The notes beneath the pieces were generated by a model. The model ran no database searches and was not told the origin of the DNA. It worked only from the letters and a program-made list of their open reading frames with translations. A program made the position numbers and the translations under genes. From NCBI RefSeq assembly GCF_902364025.1, contig NZ_CABJCG010000010.1, positions 1-64,000 on the forward strand: a DNA stretch of 64,000 nt, in the 5' to 3' direction. This DNA is from Enterocloster lavalensis (GTDB lineage Bacteria; Bacillota; Clostridia; Lachnospirales; Lachnospiraceae). Position 1 is the stretch's first letter. Each line of letters starts with the position of its first letter. This document shows positions 36,091 to 45,497 of this stretch, piece by piece.

Positions 36091-37192
36091 TGTGTTTAAT
36101 TCCTTTTCCATTCACAGTATTTGTTATCAGCAATTTTATTTTCTTCAAAATATGGTATACTGTTCGGGCGCCATAAAATGCGCAGCGTATACACCGATAT
36201 TTATCACAGGCGATCGTTATTTTACGCCCTATCCTGAAGGAAAGCGAGCCACTTATCATATATAGACGATATAGTTCGTTTGCTAAGAAAGTGTCTCGAT
36301 AAGGGGGCTCTAGTGCAGTGATAATCTTAAAAACAGCCTCCCTATCTTCCCGGCTGACAGCTTTTCTTATGTAACTCACGGCCGAATTATAATACGAAGT
36401 TTTCGCGGCTTGTATTAGTTCATGATTCCCTATCTTAATGAACTTTAAAAGTATTTTGTAAAATGAGGACAGATACTCTGTCGCTGTATCTAACCATCTG
36501 TCATCATTTCCCATTGCGCTGGAGGTATGAATTGTTCTGCAGTAGAATGGACGGTTATCTAAGATACCCTTCTCTAAATATGGAATGTGCTCCATCAGCC
36601 ACAATCCATCTTCTAGTATTCGAACTGTCTCATCAAATCTGCAAATTTTCTGGTCAATTTTTTGTAATGATTTTACACGGTAAAATTTACAGTGACATGT
36701 AAAATAATATCCTGAGAACATCCCCTCCGAATTGCAATATCCAATCATTTGTCGTAGAAGTTCTGTTTGATCAACAACCCCTGTTAATGGGTTTTCGCTT
36801 CGTATAAAACTGCGCTCCTCTGTTGTAATACAACTATTGAAGAAAACCACATCTGCTTTTGCTTCTTCTATTTCATTTAACAGTATTTCCAATGCATCAA
36901 TTTCAAGTGTATCATCCGAATCGATAAAGCATAAAAAGTCCCCGGTCATTATCTCCAGTCCTTTATTCCGTGCAGACGAAACCCCACGATGTTCCAAATG
37001 ATATACCTGTATTCGAGCATCTTTCTGCTTGTAGAAATCACAAATACTCCCACTGCGATCTATCGATCCATCATCGATAAGCAAGATTTCAAGATTTTTA
37101 TATGTTTGGTTAATAATACTTGAAATACATTTATCAAGAAACTGTTCCGTATTATACACCGGAACAATGATTGTAATAAGAGGCAATGCCAT
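36080..37192 (-). CDS. Family 2 glycosyltransferase
   Basis: GT2 of about 370 residues: TIIVPVYNTEQFLDKCI, LIDDGSIDRSG and the acidic cluster FIDSDDT. A hydrophilic C-terminal region follows without membrane anchors. AAAGGAGA is spaced for ATG 37192; the frame also opens at 37216. It is one of four GT2 enzymes in this operon, so the repeat unit probably has at least four or five sugars. Confidence 0.9.
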   Translation of the reverse strand: MALPLITIIVPVYNTEQFLDKCISSIINQTYKNLEILLIDDGSIDRSGSICDFYKQKDARIQVYHLEHRGVSSARNKGLEIMTGDFLCFIDSDDTLEIDALEILLNEIEEAKADVVFFNSCITTEERSFIRSENPLTGVVDQTELLRQMIGYCNSEGMFSGYYFTCHCKFYRVKSLQKIDQKICRFDETVRILEDGLWLMEHIPYLEKGILDNRPFYCRTIHTSSAMGNDDRWLDTATEYLSSFYKILLKFIKIGNHELIQAAKTSYYNSAVSYIRKAVSREDREAVFKIITALEPPYRDTFLANELYRLYMISGSLSFRIGRKITIACDKYRCIRCAFYGARTVYHILKKIKLLITNTVNGKGIKHNVK

Positions 37193-37231
37193 AAAATCTC
37201 CTTTAATTTGTCTCATATAAGTTAAGCCCCG

Positions 37232-38344
37232 TCACATAAACATATTTTTAATAATACCCAGCGTTTTTTGTTTTAAATTTTCAAGTATTTTTATGCTGCC
37301 GGCATAATCAGCTTCAAATATATTCGTTTCATCCCAAACCTGATTTTCTGGTTTTTTTCTTTCAAGATCAAGTAACGATAATAAAGTTTCAGTTCTCGAT
37401 GACATATCAATCCCATATTTTTTAATTATGCGCTTGAACAGCAGGAATGGCTTCCCAAAAAGAATGGAAAATACAACACAGTGAAAGGAATCCGTACATA
37501 CCAACTCGGCATGTTGAATCATATATATAAACTCACCCGGTCCGCAGGAAAACCATTCCGGGCGTTTGCGTATGATCATCCTGCAGCCAATTAAGCCGTG
37601 TTGCCTGGCGAGATTGTTAATGATTGCTTTTTGCTCCACGCTTATCTCTTCCGCCTCACTCCCCAGCATTACATAGAGAATATATTTTTCCTGCGGGCAC
37701 GCTTTGAATTTTCTTGAAACCTTTTTCCAGTCATCCTGTGTAAGCAATAACGTTGGGTCAAGGGTGACATCTGCCCGACGCCCTGTTAAACGGTATATGA
37801 TATCTGCTCCGGCGGTTTCGCGGATATTTAACTGGGTAAATTGAAGCAATTCATTCCGAAATGGTTCTTCCCATTCCCCGGGCAATTCTGTAATACCGAT
37901 ACTGGGTGAGAAACATTTTCGTTGTTCAGGGCGTGCAAAGCGCAGAAAATAATTGTTAAAACTTACGTCGTTTCCAAGTAATGCATTCCAAAAATAGGGG
38001 TTCCATACCTGGTCACTTCCTGTTACAAAATAATCGTATTCATCTGCAAGCATAGGAGAGAACATGTCCTCCTTCACTACGCGAAAATGTATATTACGGT
38101 TAAAACGCCTTATCCTGTAATATCTAACGGCGTCAGGATGTTTATAGGACAATTGACTCCCTGCTATTGAACAAGCCAGATCTTTCAATATATTAGACGG
38201 ATTTACTTTATACAAAGATTCTGGAACAATTGTTTCGCATTTATATCCCAAATTTTCTAAAACGGTTTGCACTGCATAATTTTGCAAACGATTTCCAAAG
38301 TTATGGCAATCAAACATCGTAATAATTCCAATTTTCGTTGACAT
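37232..38344 (-). CDS. Polysaccharide pyruvyl transferase family protein
   Basis: A 370-residue PF04230-type protein. IGIITMFDCHNFGNRLQNYA opens the first Rossmann half, DPTLLLTQDDW lies in the middle, and CTDSFHCVVFSILFGKPF is the family C-terminal signature. It adds a ketal-linked pyruvate to a sugar residue from phosphoenolpyruvate, giving the polymer negative charge. GGGAG supports ATG 38344. The Fe-S/FrhB-like protein at the end of the operon is a frequent companion. Confidence 0.87.
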   Translation of the reverse strand: MSTKIGIITMFDCHNFGNRLQNYAVQTVLENLGYKCETIVPESLYKVNPSNILKDLACSIAGSQLSYKHPDAVRYYRIRRFNRNIHFRVVKEDMFSPMLADEYDYFVTGSDQVWNPYFWNALLGNDVSFNNYFLRFARPEQRKCFSPSIGITELPGEWEEPFRNELLQFTQLNIRETAGADIIYRLTGRRADVTLDPTLLLTQDDWKKVSRKFKACPQEKYILYVMLGSEAEEISVEQKAIINNLARQHGLIGCRMIIRKRPEWFSCGPGEFIYMIQHAELVCTDSFHCVVFSILFGKPFLLFKRIIKKYGIDMSSRTETLLSLLDLERKKPENQVWDETNIFEADYAGSIKILENLKQKTLGIIKNMFM

Positions 38345-38362
38345 TTTATTCTCCCTAGTCAC

Positions 38363-39100
38363 TTATTGTTTGAATTTTAAGTATGCGCTACAAACCTCAT
38401 CGACTTTTCCAGACATTTTTGTATGCCCATTGTCCAGCCATAATGCGTGAGTACATAATTCTAAAACACTCTCAATATTGTGGGAAACATAAAGCAAGGT
38501 TGTTCCTCCAGAAAGCATACTTGTCATGCGCTCCATACATTTTTTTTTAAAAAGGAAATCACCAACGGCCAAAATTTCGTCGACAATTAGTATATCTGGT
38601 GCAACAATAGTGGCAACCGAAAAACCCAGTCGCGCTTTCATTCCAGAAGAAAAGTTTTTAATTGGCGTATCTAAAAAATTCTGTAACTCTGAAAACTCAA
38701 CGATTTCATCAAAGTGTTCATCCATAAATTTTTTTGAATACCCTAGTACCGTACCATTCAGATAAATATTTTCTCGTGCTGTTAAATTTCCGTCAAAACC
38801 GGCACCTAGCTCAATTAATGGAGCTATTTCACCATGTACAATAACAGAACCCTTATATGGCTTTAAAATACCACTAATTGCTTTTAAGAGTGTTGATTTA
38901 CCAGCTCCATTAACTCCAATTAGCGCCCATGCTTCTCCCTTTTTTATTTTTAAAGATACGTTTTGCAACGCTAAAAACTCTTTAAAATATAATTCCTTCT
39001 TAATGAGTTTAATAATGTATTCCTTGAAATTATCAACTTTTTCATTTGCCATATTAAAGCGAACTGTAAGATCATTCACTTCTATCGCATATTTGTCCAT
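38363..39100 (-). CDS. ABC exporter ATPase (TagH/Wzt short type), module 2
   Basis: A 245-residue ATPase with Walker A GVNGAGKST, signature SSGMKARLGFSVAT, Walker B ILIVDEIL and SHNIES. It aligns end to end with the modules at 25534 and 45581. The frame opens at 39172 within the permease gene, but GGAGAG upstream of ATG 39100 and the paralogues decide the start. It has no long C-terminal glycan-binding domain. Confidence 0.9.
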   Translation of the reverse strand: MDKYAIEVNDLTVRFNMANEKVDNFKEYIIKLIKKELYFKEFLALQNVSLKIKKGEAWALIGVNGAGKSTLLKAISGILKPYKGSVIVHGEIAPLIELGAGFDGNLTARENIYLNGTVLGYSKKFMDEHFDEIVEFSELQNFLDTPIKNFSSGMKARLGFSVATIVAPDILIVDEILAVGDFLFKKKCMERMTSMLSGGTTLLYVSHNIESVLELCTHALWLDNGHTKMSGKVDEVCSAYLKFKQ

Positions 39101-39113
39101 AAAATTTGCTCTC

Positions 39114-39902
39114 CTAAATATACAAAATGAACTCGTCCTGCTTCTTTTTAAAGGCCCACAAACCGATTCCAAGCATTAAAAATGCAATGATCCACCCCCC
39201 CCACAACACTCTCGGCCCGGGAAGCCGTCCGTAGTAGACCAAGTCCCTAAATTGTGCAATATAATAGTAAAGAGGGTTTAATCCTTTAATCAGCAACTGC
39301 AGGTCATTCGGCAAGGAGTCGATTGGATAAAAAATAGGGGTAAGATACATCCAGGCGGTAGTCACTGCCTGGTAAATATATTGAACATCACGGAAAAAAA
39401 CATTTAATTCCGCAAGCAAAAATCCAAGACCACAGCAGAAAATATAGATCTGTATTACCACTGTTGGAAACAAAATAAATGTCCATCGCAATTTCGCCCC
39501 GGTTGCAAGTATTACAATAAAAAGCGCTCCAAAAGATAACACAAAATCAACCATACAGCTTGTCACTTTAGAGAGAGTAAAAATATATTTGGGAAGATAT
39601 GTCTTCTTGAAAAGAGGAGCATTGTTTATGACAGAGGTCATGGCTTGTCTTGTTGAGGTAGACATAAAGTCAAACAACATTTTTCCAGTAAATAAATATA
39701 CAGGAAAGTTTGCAATATTGCGACTAAACATTGTAGAAAACACAATGGTCATAATTATCATTACAAAGAGGGGATTTAATACGCTCCAAAGATAACCCAA
39801 GAAGCTTCTTCTATATTTTAATTTAATATCTCGGCTTACTAATTGAATCATCAAGTCTTTATATTTCCAAAATACCGCAATTCTACATTTCCAAGTATTC
39901 AT
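39114..39902 (-). CDS. ABC-2 polysaccharide exporter permease, module 2
   Basis: 262 residues and six membrane segments, with RDIKLKYRRSFLGYLWSVLN and ELNVFFRDVQYIYQAV, ending KKKQDEFILYI. Same length as the module 1 and module 3 permeases. With the ATPase it should export the polymer of the operon that starts at 43875. Confidence 0.9.
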   Translation of the reverse strand: MNTWKCRIAVFWKYKDLMIQLVSRDIKLKYRRSFLGYLWSVLNPLFVMIIMTIVFSTMFSRNIANFPVYLFTGKMLFDFMSTSTRQAMTSVINNAPLFKKTYLPKYIFTLSKVTSCMVDFVLSFGALFIVILATGAKLRWTFILFPTVVIQIYIFCCGLGFLLAELNVFFRDVQYIYQAVTTAWMYLTPIFYPIDSLPNDLQLLIKGLNPLYYYIAQFRDLVYYGRLPGPRVLWGGWIIAFLMLGIGLWAFKKKQDEFILYI

Positions 39903-40966
39903 AGTTTTTTCCTTTTCAAATTTTGAGTTAGTTTAAATTTAAACCAAAGTTTTACATATAAGACAATGTAAGAGGCCCCCATCATTCCGATTTCATATAA
40001 TGATTTTACTTTTTCAGCATAATCAAAGATGGAAGCCGTTGAAAAATAAAAATCGGGCTCCATCGAAATAAAATGTTTATATGGCACACAGACGAAGCTT
40101 TCAAAATATTGTTCTTTATTGGTCCAGTCATATTTCAAAATAAAATTTTTAAATATGAGGAAAGCTTTTCTTCGTTCTTCAAAATTTGTCATCCTAAATA
40201 GAAACTCTACCAAAAATGGAGTTAAATTAATGTAAACATATTGTTCGACCGACGAGGTTAAATTCTCTGACCATTCTAATGACAGAAGGTAATCACGGCA
40301 AGCCATATGACTTTTAAAAAACTCTAAGGAATATCGATGGTTCAGAGAGGGGGCATTACTATAATTGTGGCACCAATGGCAATATACTTTTTTTCTTACA
40401 AGTTCCCAGCGCGGATAACATGCAGCTAATTTTGCGAGAAAACGCACATCTTCTCCTACCAACGCTTCCTGTGAAAAAAAAAGATTTTGTTCTTCTACAA
40501 AATCCCGTCGAATCAGCTTATTCCAAAGGCAGGGCGACATAAATAAAAGCTGAAAAAAATTAGTAGTATGTTTAGGATATTTTCTGTATAAAACTTTTCC
40601 GCTATCGCTGTAGTCCTCATATTCACCTAATACGATATCAACATTACTTGATTTAGAATATAAAATTTTCAATGAATTAGCAGGCAGCGTATCGTCACTA
40701 TCGCAAAATGCGATCCATTGACCAGTAGCGTGTTTCAATCCGACATTTCTAGCGTGTGCAACACCAGCATTTTCTTGTGTTATTAATATAATGCGTGAAT
40801 CTTTTGCTGCGTAAGACTCCAAAATTGATAAAGATCCATCTGTTGACCCGTCATTAATACAGATAATTTCAATATCTTTGAGTGTTTGTTCTAATATACT
40901 ATCTAAAGAATTTTTTAAGTATTTTTCCGCATTATATATTGGGACGATAACAGAGATTGCTGGCAC
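39899..40966 (-). CDS. Family 2 glycosyltransferase
   Basis: GT2 with ISVIVPIYNAEKYLKN, CINDGSTDGS and AFCDSDDT; about 355 residues, with a C-terminal hydrophobic stretch that may touch the membrane. The frame begins with GTG 40975, but AAAGGA is too close to it and fits GTG 40966. The stop overlaps the permease start by four bases. Confidence 0.88.
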   Translation of the reverse strand: MPAISVIVPIYNAEKYLKNSLDSILEQTLKDIEIICINDGSTDGSLSILESYAAKDSRIILITQENAGVAHARNVGLKHATGQWIAFCDSDDTLPANSLKILYSKSSNVDIVLGEYEDYSDSGKVLYRKYPKHTTNFFQLLFMSPCLWNKLIRRDFVEEQNLFFSQEALVGEDVRFLAKLAACYPRWELVRKKVYCHWCHNYSNAPSLNHRYSLEFFKSHMACRDYLLSLEWSENLTSSVEQYVYINLTPFLVEFLFRMTNFEERRKAFLIFKNFILKYDWTNKEQYFESFVCVPYKHFISMEPDFYFSTASIFDYAEKVKSLYEIGMMGASYIVLYVKLWFKFKLTQNLKRKKL

Positions 40967-40971
40967 GCAAA

Positions 40972-42030
40972 TCACATCCTTTCTTTAGATTTAATTCGTA
41001 TATGGTACTTATATTTTAAAATCCAGTAAACACGTCGTAGCTTTGTGTTTTTCTTATCTGCTGATTGAAAAATCGTTTTTAAATAATAGATACTTCTGGA
41101 ATCAAGCTGTCCCAACGAGTTTTGAATATGATATGCGTTAAATATCTCCAAGGTTTTAGTGGCAGCACTCTGCTGTTCTTGCGCTTTTAGTATTAAAAAG
41201 TCATTATATAAGAATAAAAGTGCCCATTTAAATAAAGAATTTTTACTAATCTGAAAAAATTTTCTTTGCTCCCAAAAAACAAAAATACTAGCAACTACGG
41301 TAAGATGAAGATAATACTTTTTATTTCGATCGGAAGAGTAACGATTTACAGCAGAATTTGGGCTTATACGATAATGGTATAGTTTGTCCTGCATATACAA
41401 AATAGTTTTGCAGTACGGAAAAATTGAAAACAAAAATACCAGGTCTTCTCCTAAGCAAAGCTGAGGATTAAAAGCAATATTATTTTCTATAAGCAATTTC
41501 TTATGAAATATTTTATTCCATATATAAGGGCTGCTTCCAGGTAATGTAAGTATTTCTGGCCATTGTTCAATTCTATTTGCTCTCCATATGGTATCTTGCG
41601 TTTGTAATGATCGTTTTAACTGTCGTTGATGCCGGTTTAAACGATTACTACTCTGGAGTTTCGCGCCGCAAATTGCGAGGTCTGCGTTTCCTGTGACAAT
41701 ACGATGAACTAATGTTTCTATTGCCTGTTCCGCGAGAAAGTCATCTGCATCTACAAACATCAGATATGTTCCTTGAGAGACCGCGATGCCAGTATTTCTG
41801 GCGACACTTACCCCACTATGGGGCTGCTGAATAATCGTGCATCGAAAATCATCAGGTATATGTTTCCTTAAAAATGCAAGACTTTCGTCTGTTGATCCAT
41901 CATCAATACAGATTAATTCCCATCTTTTGTAAGTTTGATTTAAAATACTGTTGATGCACGGCTCTAGGTATGGCATTGCATTATACACGGGAATAATTAC
42001 GGACACCATGGGGGAATACGAAAATGTCAC
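40972..42030 (-). CDS. Family 2 glycosyltransferase
   Basis: GT2 of 352 residues: VSVIIPVYNAMPYLEPCI, CIDDGSTDESL and FVDADDFL. The start is GTG 42030 with GGAGGA nine bases upstream. The C-terminal half is basic and aromatic-rich, as in peripheral membrane GT2 enzymes. Donor unknown. Confidence 0.88.
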   Translation of the reverse strand: MTFSYSPMVSVIIPVYNAMPYLEPCINSILNQTYKRWELICIDDGSTDESLAFLRKHIPDDFRCTIIQQPHSGVSVARNTGIAVSQGTYLMFVDADDFLAEQAIETLVHRIVTGNADLAICGAKLQSSNRLNRHQRQLKRSLQTQDTIWRANRIEQWPEILTLPGSSPYIWNKIFHKKLLIENNIAFNPQLCLGEDLVFLFSIFPYCKTILYMQDKLYHYRISPNSAVNRYSSDRNKKYYLHLTVVASIFVFWEQRKFFQISKNSLFKWALLFLYNDFLILKAQEQQSAATKTLEIFNAYHIQNSLGQLDSRSIYYLKTIFQSADKKNTKLRRVYWILKYKYHIRIKSKERM

Positions 42031-42043
42031 AGGGATAATCCTC

Positions 42044-42952
42044 CTATTTCCATCCTGGTTGATAAACTGGATGAATCCCGGTTTTTTCTGTTATAGCATC
42101 AATTACTGCCGAGACAACCATATTTCTTTCGCGTTTTTCCTTTTTTATAGCTCTAATTAAATAGTAAACGCATAAAAGGGAAAAGTTATATACGGGAAAA
42201 TGCTTTTTATATGTCAGCAATTTGTTCCGAACCGTATAATACGTCTTCCAACTAAAAGCAACGGTTGGCGCATTGGTATCATGTATGGTAATTGCAGCTG
42301 GGATACATAAAATATCGCCCAGCTTTCTTAGCCTAAGGCTATGTTCACTGTCATCATATGATATAAAATAATCTTTTAATGGAAGACCTGCGGCTCTTAA
42401 TGTGTCTATACATATTAATGAACCTACAAAGGAGTATAGGTCAACTTTAAAAAAGGGGCCACGATATTCGTCTGATGATATTTTGTGCTCCACATAAAAT
42501 CCCATTTTACGAATCATACGGCGCCTATGCCAGGTATCAATTTGTTCATTACAAATTACGCTAGTACATAAAGCCGCAAATTGACCTTTATAGTCAGTAA
42601 TAAATTGATTAAATATATAAAACACATCCGAGTTAGGATATGCATCGTCGTCACTGATAAATATCCATTTTGCATCAAGGTTTCCTGCCGTGCATAAACC
42701 TTGATAGAATCCGCCGCTCCCACCTACATTAGACGGCATGGTAATGGTATACCGCCTTATTCCGGTTTTATATCCAAGACTCTCCGGTGTATCTTTCCAT
42801 TTTTTCAAATACTCGCTTGAGCCATCCGTACATGCGTTGTTTATAACTAAAATGTAGATAGGCTGTATAATTTGACATTCATAGGAATGTATTGCTTTTT
42901 TCAATTTTTCGAGACGATTATAGGTGACAATTACTACGCCTATTTCATCCAT
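42044..42952 (-). CDS. Family 2 glycosyltransferase (rhamnosyl/galactofuranosyl-type)
   Basis: About 302 residues: IGVVIVTYNRLEKLKKAI, NNACTDGSSEYL and the acidic ISDDDAYPN, and later SYDDSEHSLRLR. The TYNR-NNxSTDGT-DDD style is that of rhamnosyl- or galactofuranosyl-transferases (GlfT-like), but I cannot fix the donor. GGAG before ATG 42952 is the better start; 42967 is possible. Confidence 0.83.
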   Translation of the reverse strand: MDEIGVVIVTYNRLEKLKKAIHSYECQIIQPIYILVINNACTDGSSEYLKKWKDTPESLGYKTGIRRYTITMPSNVGGSGGFYQGLCTAGNLDAKWIFISDDDAYPNSDVFYIFNQFITDYKGQFAALCTSVICNEQIDTWHRRRMIRKMGFYVEHKISSDEYRGPFFKVDLYSFVGSLICIDTLRAAGLPLKDYFISYDDSEHSLRLRKLGDILCIPAAITIHDTNAPTVAFSWKTYYTVRNKLLTYKKHFPVYNFSLLCVYYLIRAIKKEKRERNMVVSAVIDAITEKTGIHPVYQPGWK

Positions 42953-42954
42953 AA

Positions 42955-43875
42955 TTATTTTCTCCATTTTCCTTTAAACAGAAGGTAAAGATCCCCAATT
43001 AGACTTCTCACTGAAATGTATTGCAAGTGACATACAGAATAAATAAATAATACTACCACCTTATTATCATGAAATAACTTATATCGTTTTCTATAAAAAC
43101 TGCTTAGCCGATTTAAATAGGTGCTGCTATTTCTCGCTTTTTCTAAATAGTACAAACATGAGCACATATTTAAAAGGTATTCTTCACGCTTCTGTATTGA
43201 ACGGGTAATAGGCATATTCGAAAGAGTTCCGACCGTATTAGAACTGTGTTGTCGATAGGATGCTAACACCGTATCCAAATAGTACATACCGCCTTTAAAA
43301 GAGGCTAATTCATTTAGCTGCCAATCGTGGGGATAACTAAAGGAAGATATAGAAGCGTTAAATTCTTCTGCTAATTCTTTTCGGATAACCATTGCCATGC
43401 CTGGATACTTAGGATGACGTAAAAATAATTTCCATGATACTTTTTTCAACCGATGAGTCTTGCCCATCCACCCATAGCATACGGTTTTAATGGGACGGTC
43501 TTGCGAGTCTATCAGTTTAATTCCCGTAGATAAAGAAAGTATTTGCGGATTCTCTGATAGTATTTGATTACATATTTCAATTTTTTGGGGAAACCATAAA
43601 TCATCCTGATCGCAAAGAAATATTATATCACCGTGTGCCTGGCTTATGGCATGACGGAAGTTTTCTACATATCCAAGTCGTTTCGGATTCTGAAAAAGAC
43701 AGTAGGGAACTTTTGCCAACGTTTTTAAAGAATGAAGAATATCTACAGTGCAATCCGTTGAGCTATCATCACTAATAATTATCTCATCTGGTAAAAGCGT
43801 TTGATTCCATATAGATTCTAACTGTTGACGAATATATTTCTCTCCGTTATAGGTCGCCATTACTACAGAGATCAT
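42955..43875 (-). CDS. Family 2 glycosyltransferase, first gene behind copy B
   Basis: GT2 of 306 residues: VVMATYNGEKYIRQQLESI, ISDDSSTDCT and FLCDQDDLW, a pattern common in rhamnosyltransferases. It is the first gene of the - strand operon. Its AAGGAG Shine-Dalgarno lies only about 10-15 bases after the end of recombination copy B, so there is no room for a promoter between the site and the gene. Confidence 0.9.
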   Translation of the reverse strand: MISVVMATYNGEKYIRQQLESIWNQTLLPDEIIISDDSSTDCTVDILHSLKTLAKVPYCLFQNPKRLGYVENFRHAISQAHGDIIFLCDQDDLWFPQKIEICNQILSENPQILSLSTGIKLIDSQDRPIKTVCYGWMGKTHRLKKVSWKLFLRHPKYPGMAMVIRKELAEEFNASISSFSYPHDWQLNELASFKGGMYYLDTVLASYRQHSSNTVGTLSNMPITRSIQKREEYLLNMCSCLYYLEKARNSSTYLNRLSSFYRKRYKLFHDNKVVVLFIYSVCHLQYISVRSLIGDLYLLFKGKWRK

Positions 43876-43901
43876 TTAAATGCTCCTTAAAAATGAACGC
43901 A

Positions 43902-43920
43902 ACATTTTGGGGACAAATGT
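43902..43920 (-). repeat. Recombination-site-like repeat, copy B (inverted)
   Basis: On the - strand it reads ACATTTGTCCCCAAAATGT, identical to copy A, and identity with A continues seven more bases on the operon side (to 43895). It stands directly ahead of the operon starting at 43875. On its other side (43921-43969) I see no promoter directed toward the operon. Confidence 0.8.
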
Positions 43921-43969
43921 TCCCTCAGCCCATTTTCACTAATAACTTTCAAAATATTTCGCAAAAACA

Positions 43970-43998
43970 TTGAAACTCCCCCGCTTTTATGTTAGCAT
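43970..43998 (+). promoter_or_regulatory. Promoter of the AlbA_2/ATPase gene
   Basis: TTGAAA at 43970-43975 and TAGCAT at 43993-43998 with 17 bases between. AAAGGA follows before ATG 44029. It points away from copy B. Confidence 0.65.
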
Positions 43999-44028
43999 AA
44001 ACACAAAATATAGAAAGGAATTTCAAAA

Positions 44029-45489
44029 ATGCTGCCCGAAGAGCTAACAGAATTAGCAAAATCAATTCAAAAATTGCAAGCAGAAGCGCAGACAACCGAA
44101 GTCAAAGCGACGCATGGCGGCTGTCCACCCCGGTTGTATGATACATTATCCAGCTTTTCCAATCAGGACAGTGGAGGAATACTGGTCTTTGGCCTGGATG
44201 AGAACAAAAACTTTGAAGCGGTAGGAGTCTATGACCTGCAGGATCTCCAGAAAAAAGTGACAGAACAGTGCAATCAGATGGAACCACCCGTCCGGGCTGT
44301 GTTTACCTTTGCAGAATATGGAGCAGCTACGATCTGTTCGGCCGAAATTCCCGCCATCGACCTGACGGAACGCCCCTGCTACTACAAAGGGGCCGGAAAG
44401 ATCAAGGGATCTTACGTGCGGGTGGGAGACGCCGATTTGCCGATGACGGACTACGAAATCTACAGCTATGAGTCCTATCGAAAGCATCTCCACGACGATG
44501 AACGCCCCGTTTCCCGGGCTGCAATGGATCTCTTAAACCGCGATAAACTGGAAGAATATATCCGAATGAAAAAAATAGAACGCCCACAGTTTTCGCTGAT
44601 GGAACGATCTCAGATTGAGGAAATGTTAAATATAAGCCGCAGCGGAGTTCCCACCCTGGCGGCAGTGATGAATTTTTACCTTTATCCCCAGGGACTGTTC
44701 CCTCAGTTGGGAATCACGGCAATCGTGGTGCCTGGGCTTGAGATAGGAGATGTTGAAGAGGGGGGAGCAAGATTCATTGACAATAAACGGATTGAGGGAA
44801 CCATTTCCGACATGGCGGAAGAGGCATTGATATTTTGCCGGCGGAATATGAAGCAGAAGACAATCATCGATCCAGATACCGGAAAAAGAAGGGATCTGAC
44901 GGAATATCCAATCAACGCCATACGGGAGGCAGTTTTGAACGCGCTGATTCACAGAGATTACAGCGTCCATACCGAGGGGACTCCGATTCAGCTCAATCTG
45001 TTTCAAAACCGCCTGGAAATCCACAGTCCCGGAAATCTATATGGCAGAATGACTGTGGAGCAGCTGGGCATTGCCCGGCCGGATCTACGCAATCCAGCGC
45101 TGGCTATTATGGCCGAGGGACTGACCGAGGCCGAGAACCGTTATTCAGGCATTCCGACCATCCGACGGGAGATGAAAATGTGGGGATTGCCAGAGCCGGT
45201 GTTTCAGAACAGACGGAATGAATTTGTGGTGATACTGTATAATAAAGGGGAGAAGGAAGAGAGTATTGCTCTGACACAACCGGCTATCGGAAATCCCACT
45301 ATGCAGGACGTGTTGGAATTTTGTTCTACCCCGCGGACCAAGGGGGAGATTGCCAAATTTTTTGGCGTGAAAACGAAATATTATGTGATGCATAGATATG
45401 TGAATCCATTGTTGGAAGAAGGGCGGCTGGCGATGACGATTCCTGAGAAGCCGCAGAGTAAGTTGCAGAGATATTACTCAGTTCGGTAA
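44029..45489 (+). CDS. AlbA_2 (Schlafen-type) domain protein with HATPase-like C-terminus
   Basis: 486 residues. The N-terminus contains an AlbA_2/Schlafen-type domain (VKATHGGCPPRLYDTLSSFS, then SGGILVFGLDENK). The central-to-C-terminal part has REAVLNALIHRDYS and LEIHSPGNLYG, the N and G boxes of the HATPase_c_4 domain, and the end looks winged-helix-like (RTKGEIAKFFGVK). Such COG2865 proteins are described as putative transcriptional regulators or helicase-related, without a proven general role. It has its own promoter and stands alone between copy B and a convergent operon; no glycan function is evident. It could regulate the locus. It looks richer in GC than the neighbouring glycan genes. 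Confidence 0.75.
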   Translation: MLPEELTELAKSIQKLQAEAQTTEVKATHGGCPPRLYDTLSSFSNQDSGGILVFGLDENKNFEAVGVYDLQDLQKKVTEQCNQMEPPVRAVFTFAEYGAATICSAEIPAIDLTERPCYYKGAGKIKGSYVRVGDADLPMTDYEIYSYESYRKHLHDDERPVSRAAMDLLNRDKLEEYIRMKKIERPQFSLMERSQIEEMLNISRSGVPTLAAVMNFYLYPQGLFPQLGITAIVVPGLEIGDVEEGGARFIDNKRIEGTISDMAEEALIFCRRNMKQKTIIDPDTGKRRDLTEYPINAIREAVLNALIHRDYSVHTEGTPIQLNLFQNRLEIHSPGNLYGRMTVEQLGIARPDLRNPALAIMAEGLTEAENRYSGIPTIRREMKMWGLPEPVFQNRRNEFVVILYNKGEKEESIALTQPAIGNPTMQDVLEFCSTPRTKGEIAKFFGVKTKYYVMHRYVNPLLEEGRLAMTIPEKPQSKLQRYYSVR

Positions 45490-45497
45490 TAATCCAT

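Noticed and set aside
44146..45024. Several - strand frames of 72-132 codons within the AlbA_2 gene
   Set aside because: They are shadows of a clear coding frame on the + strand, and their protein sequence has no family signature.
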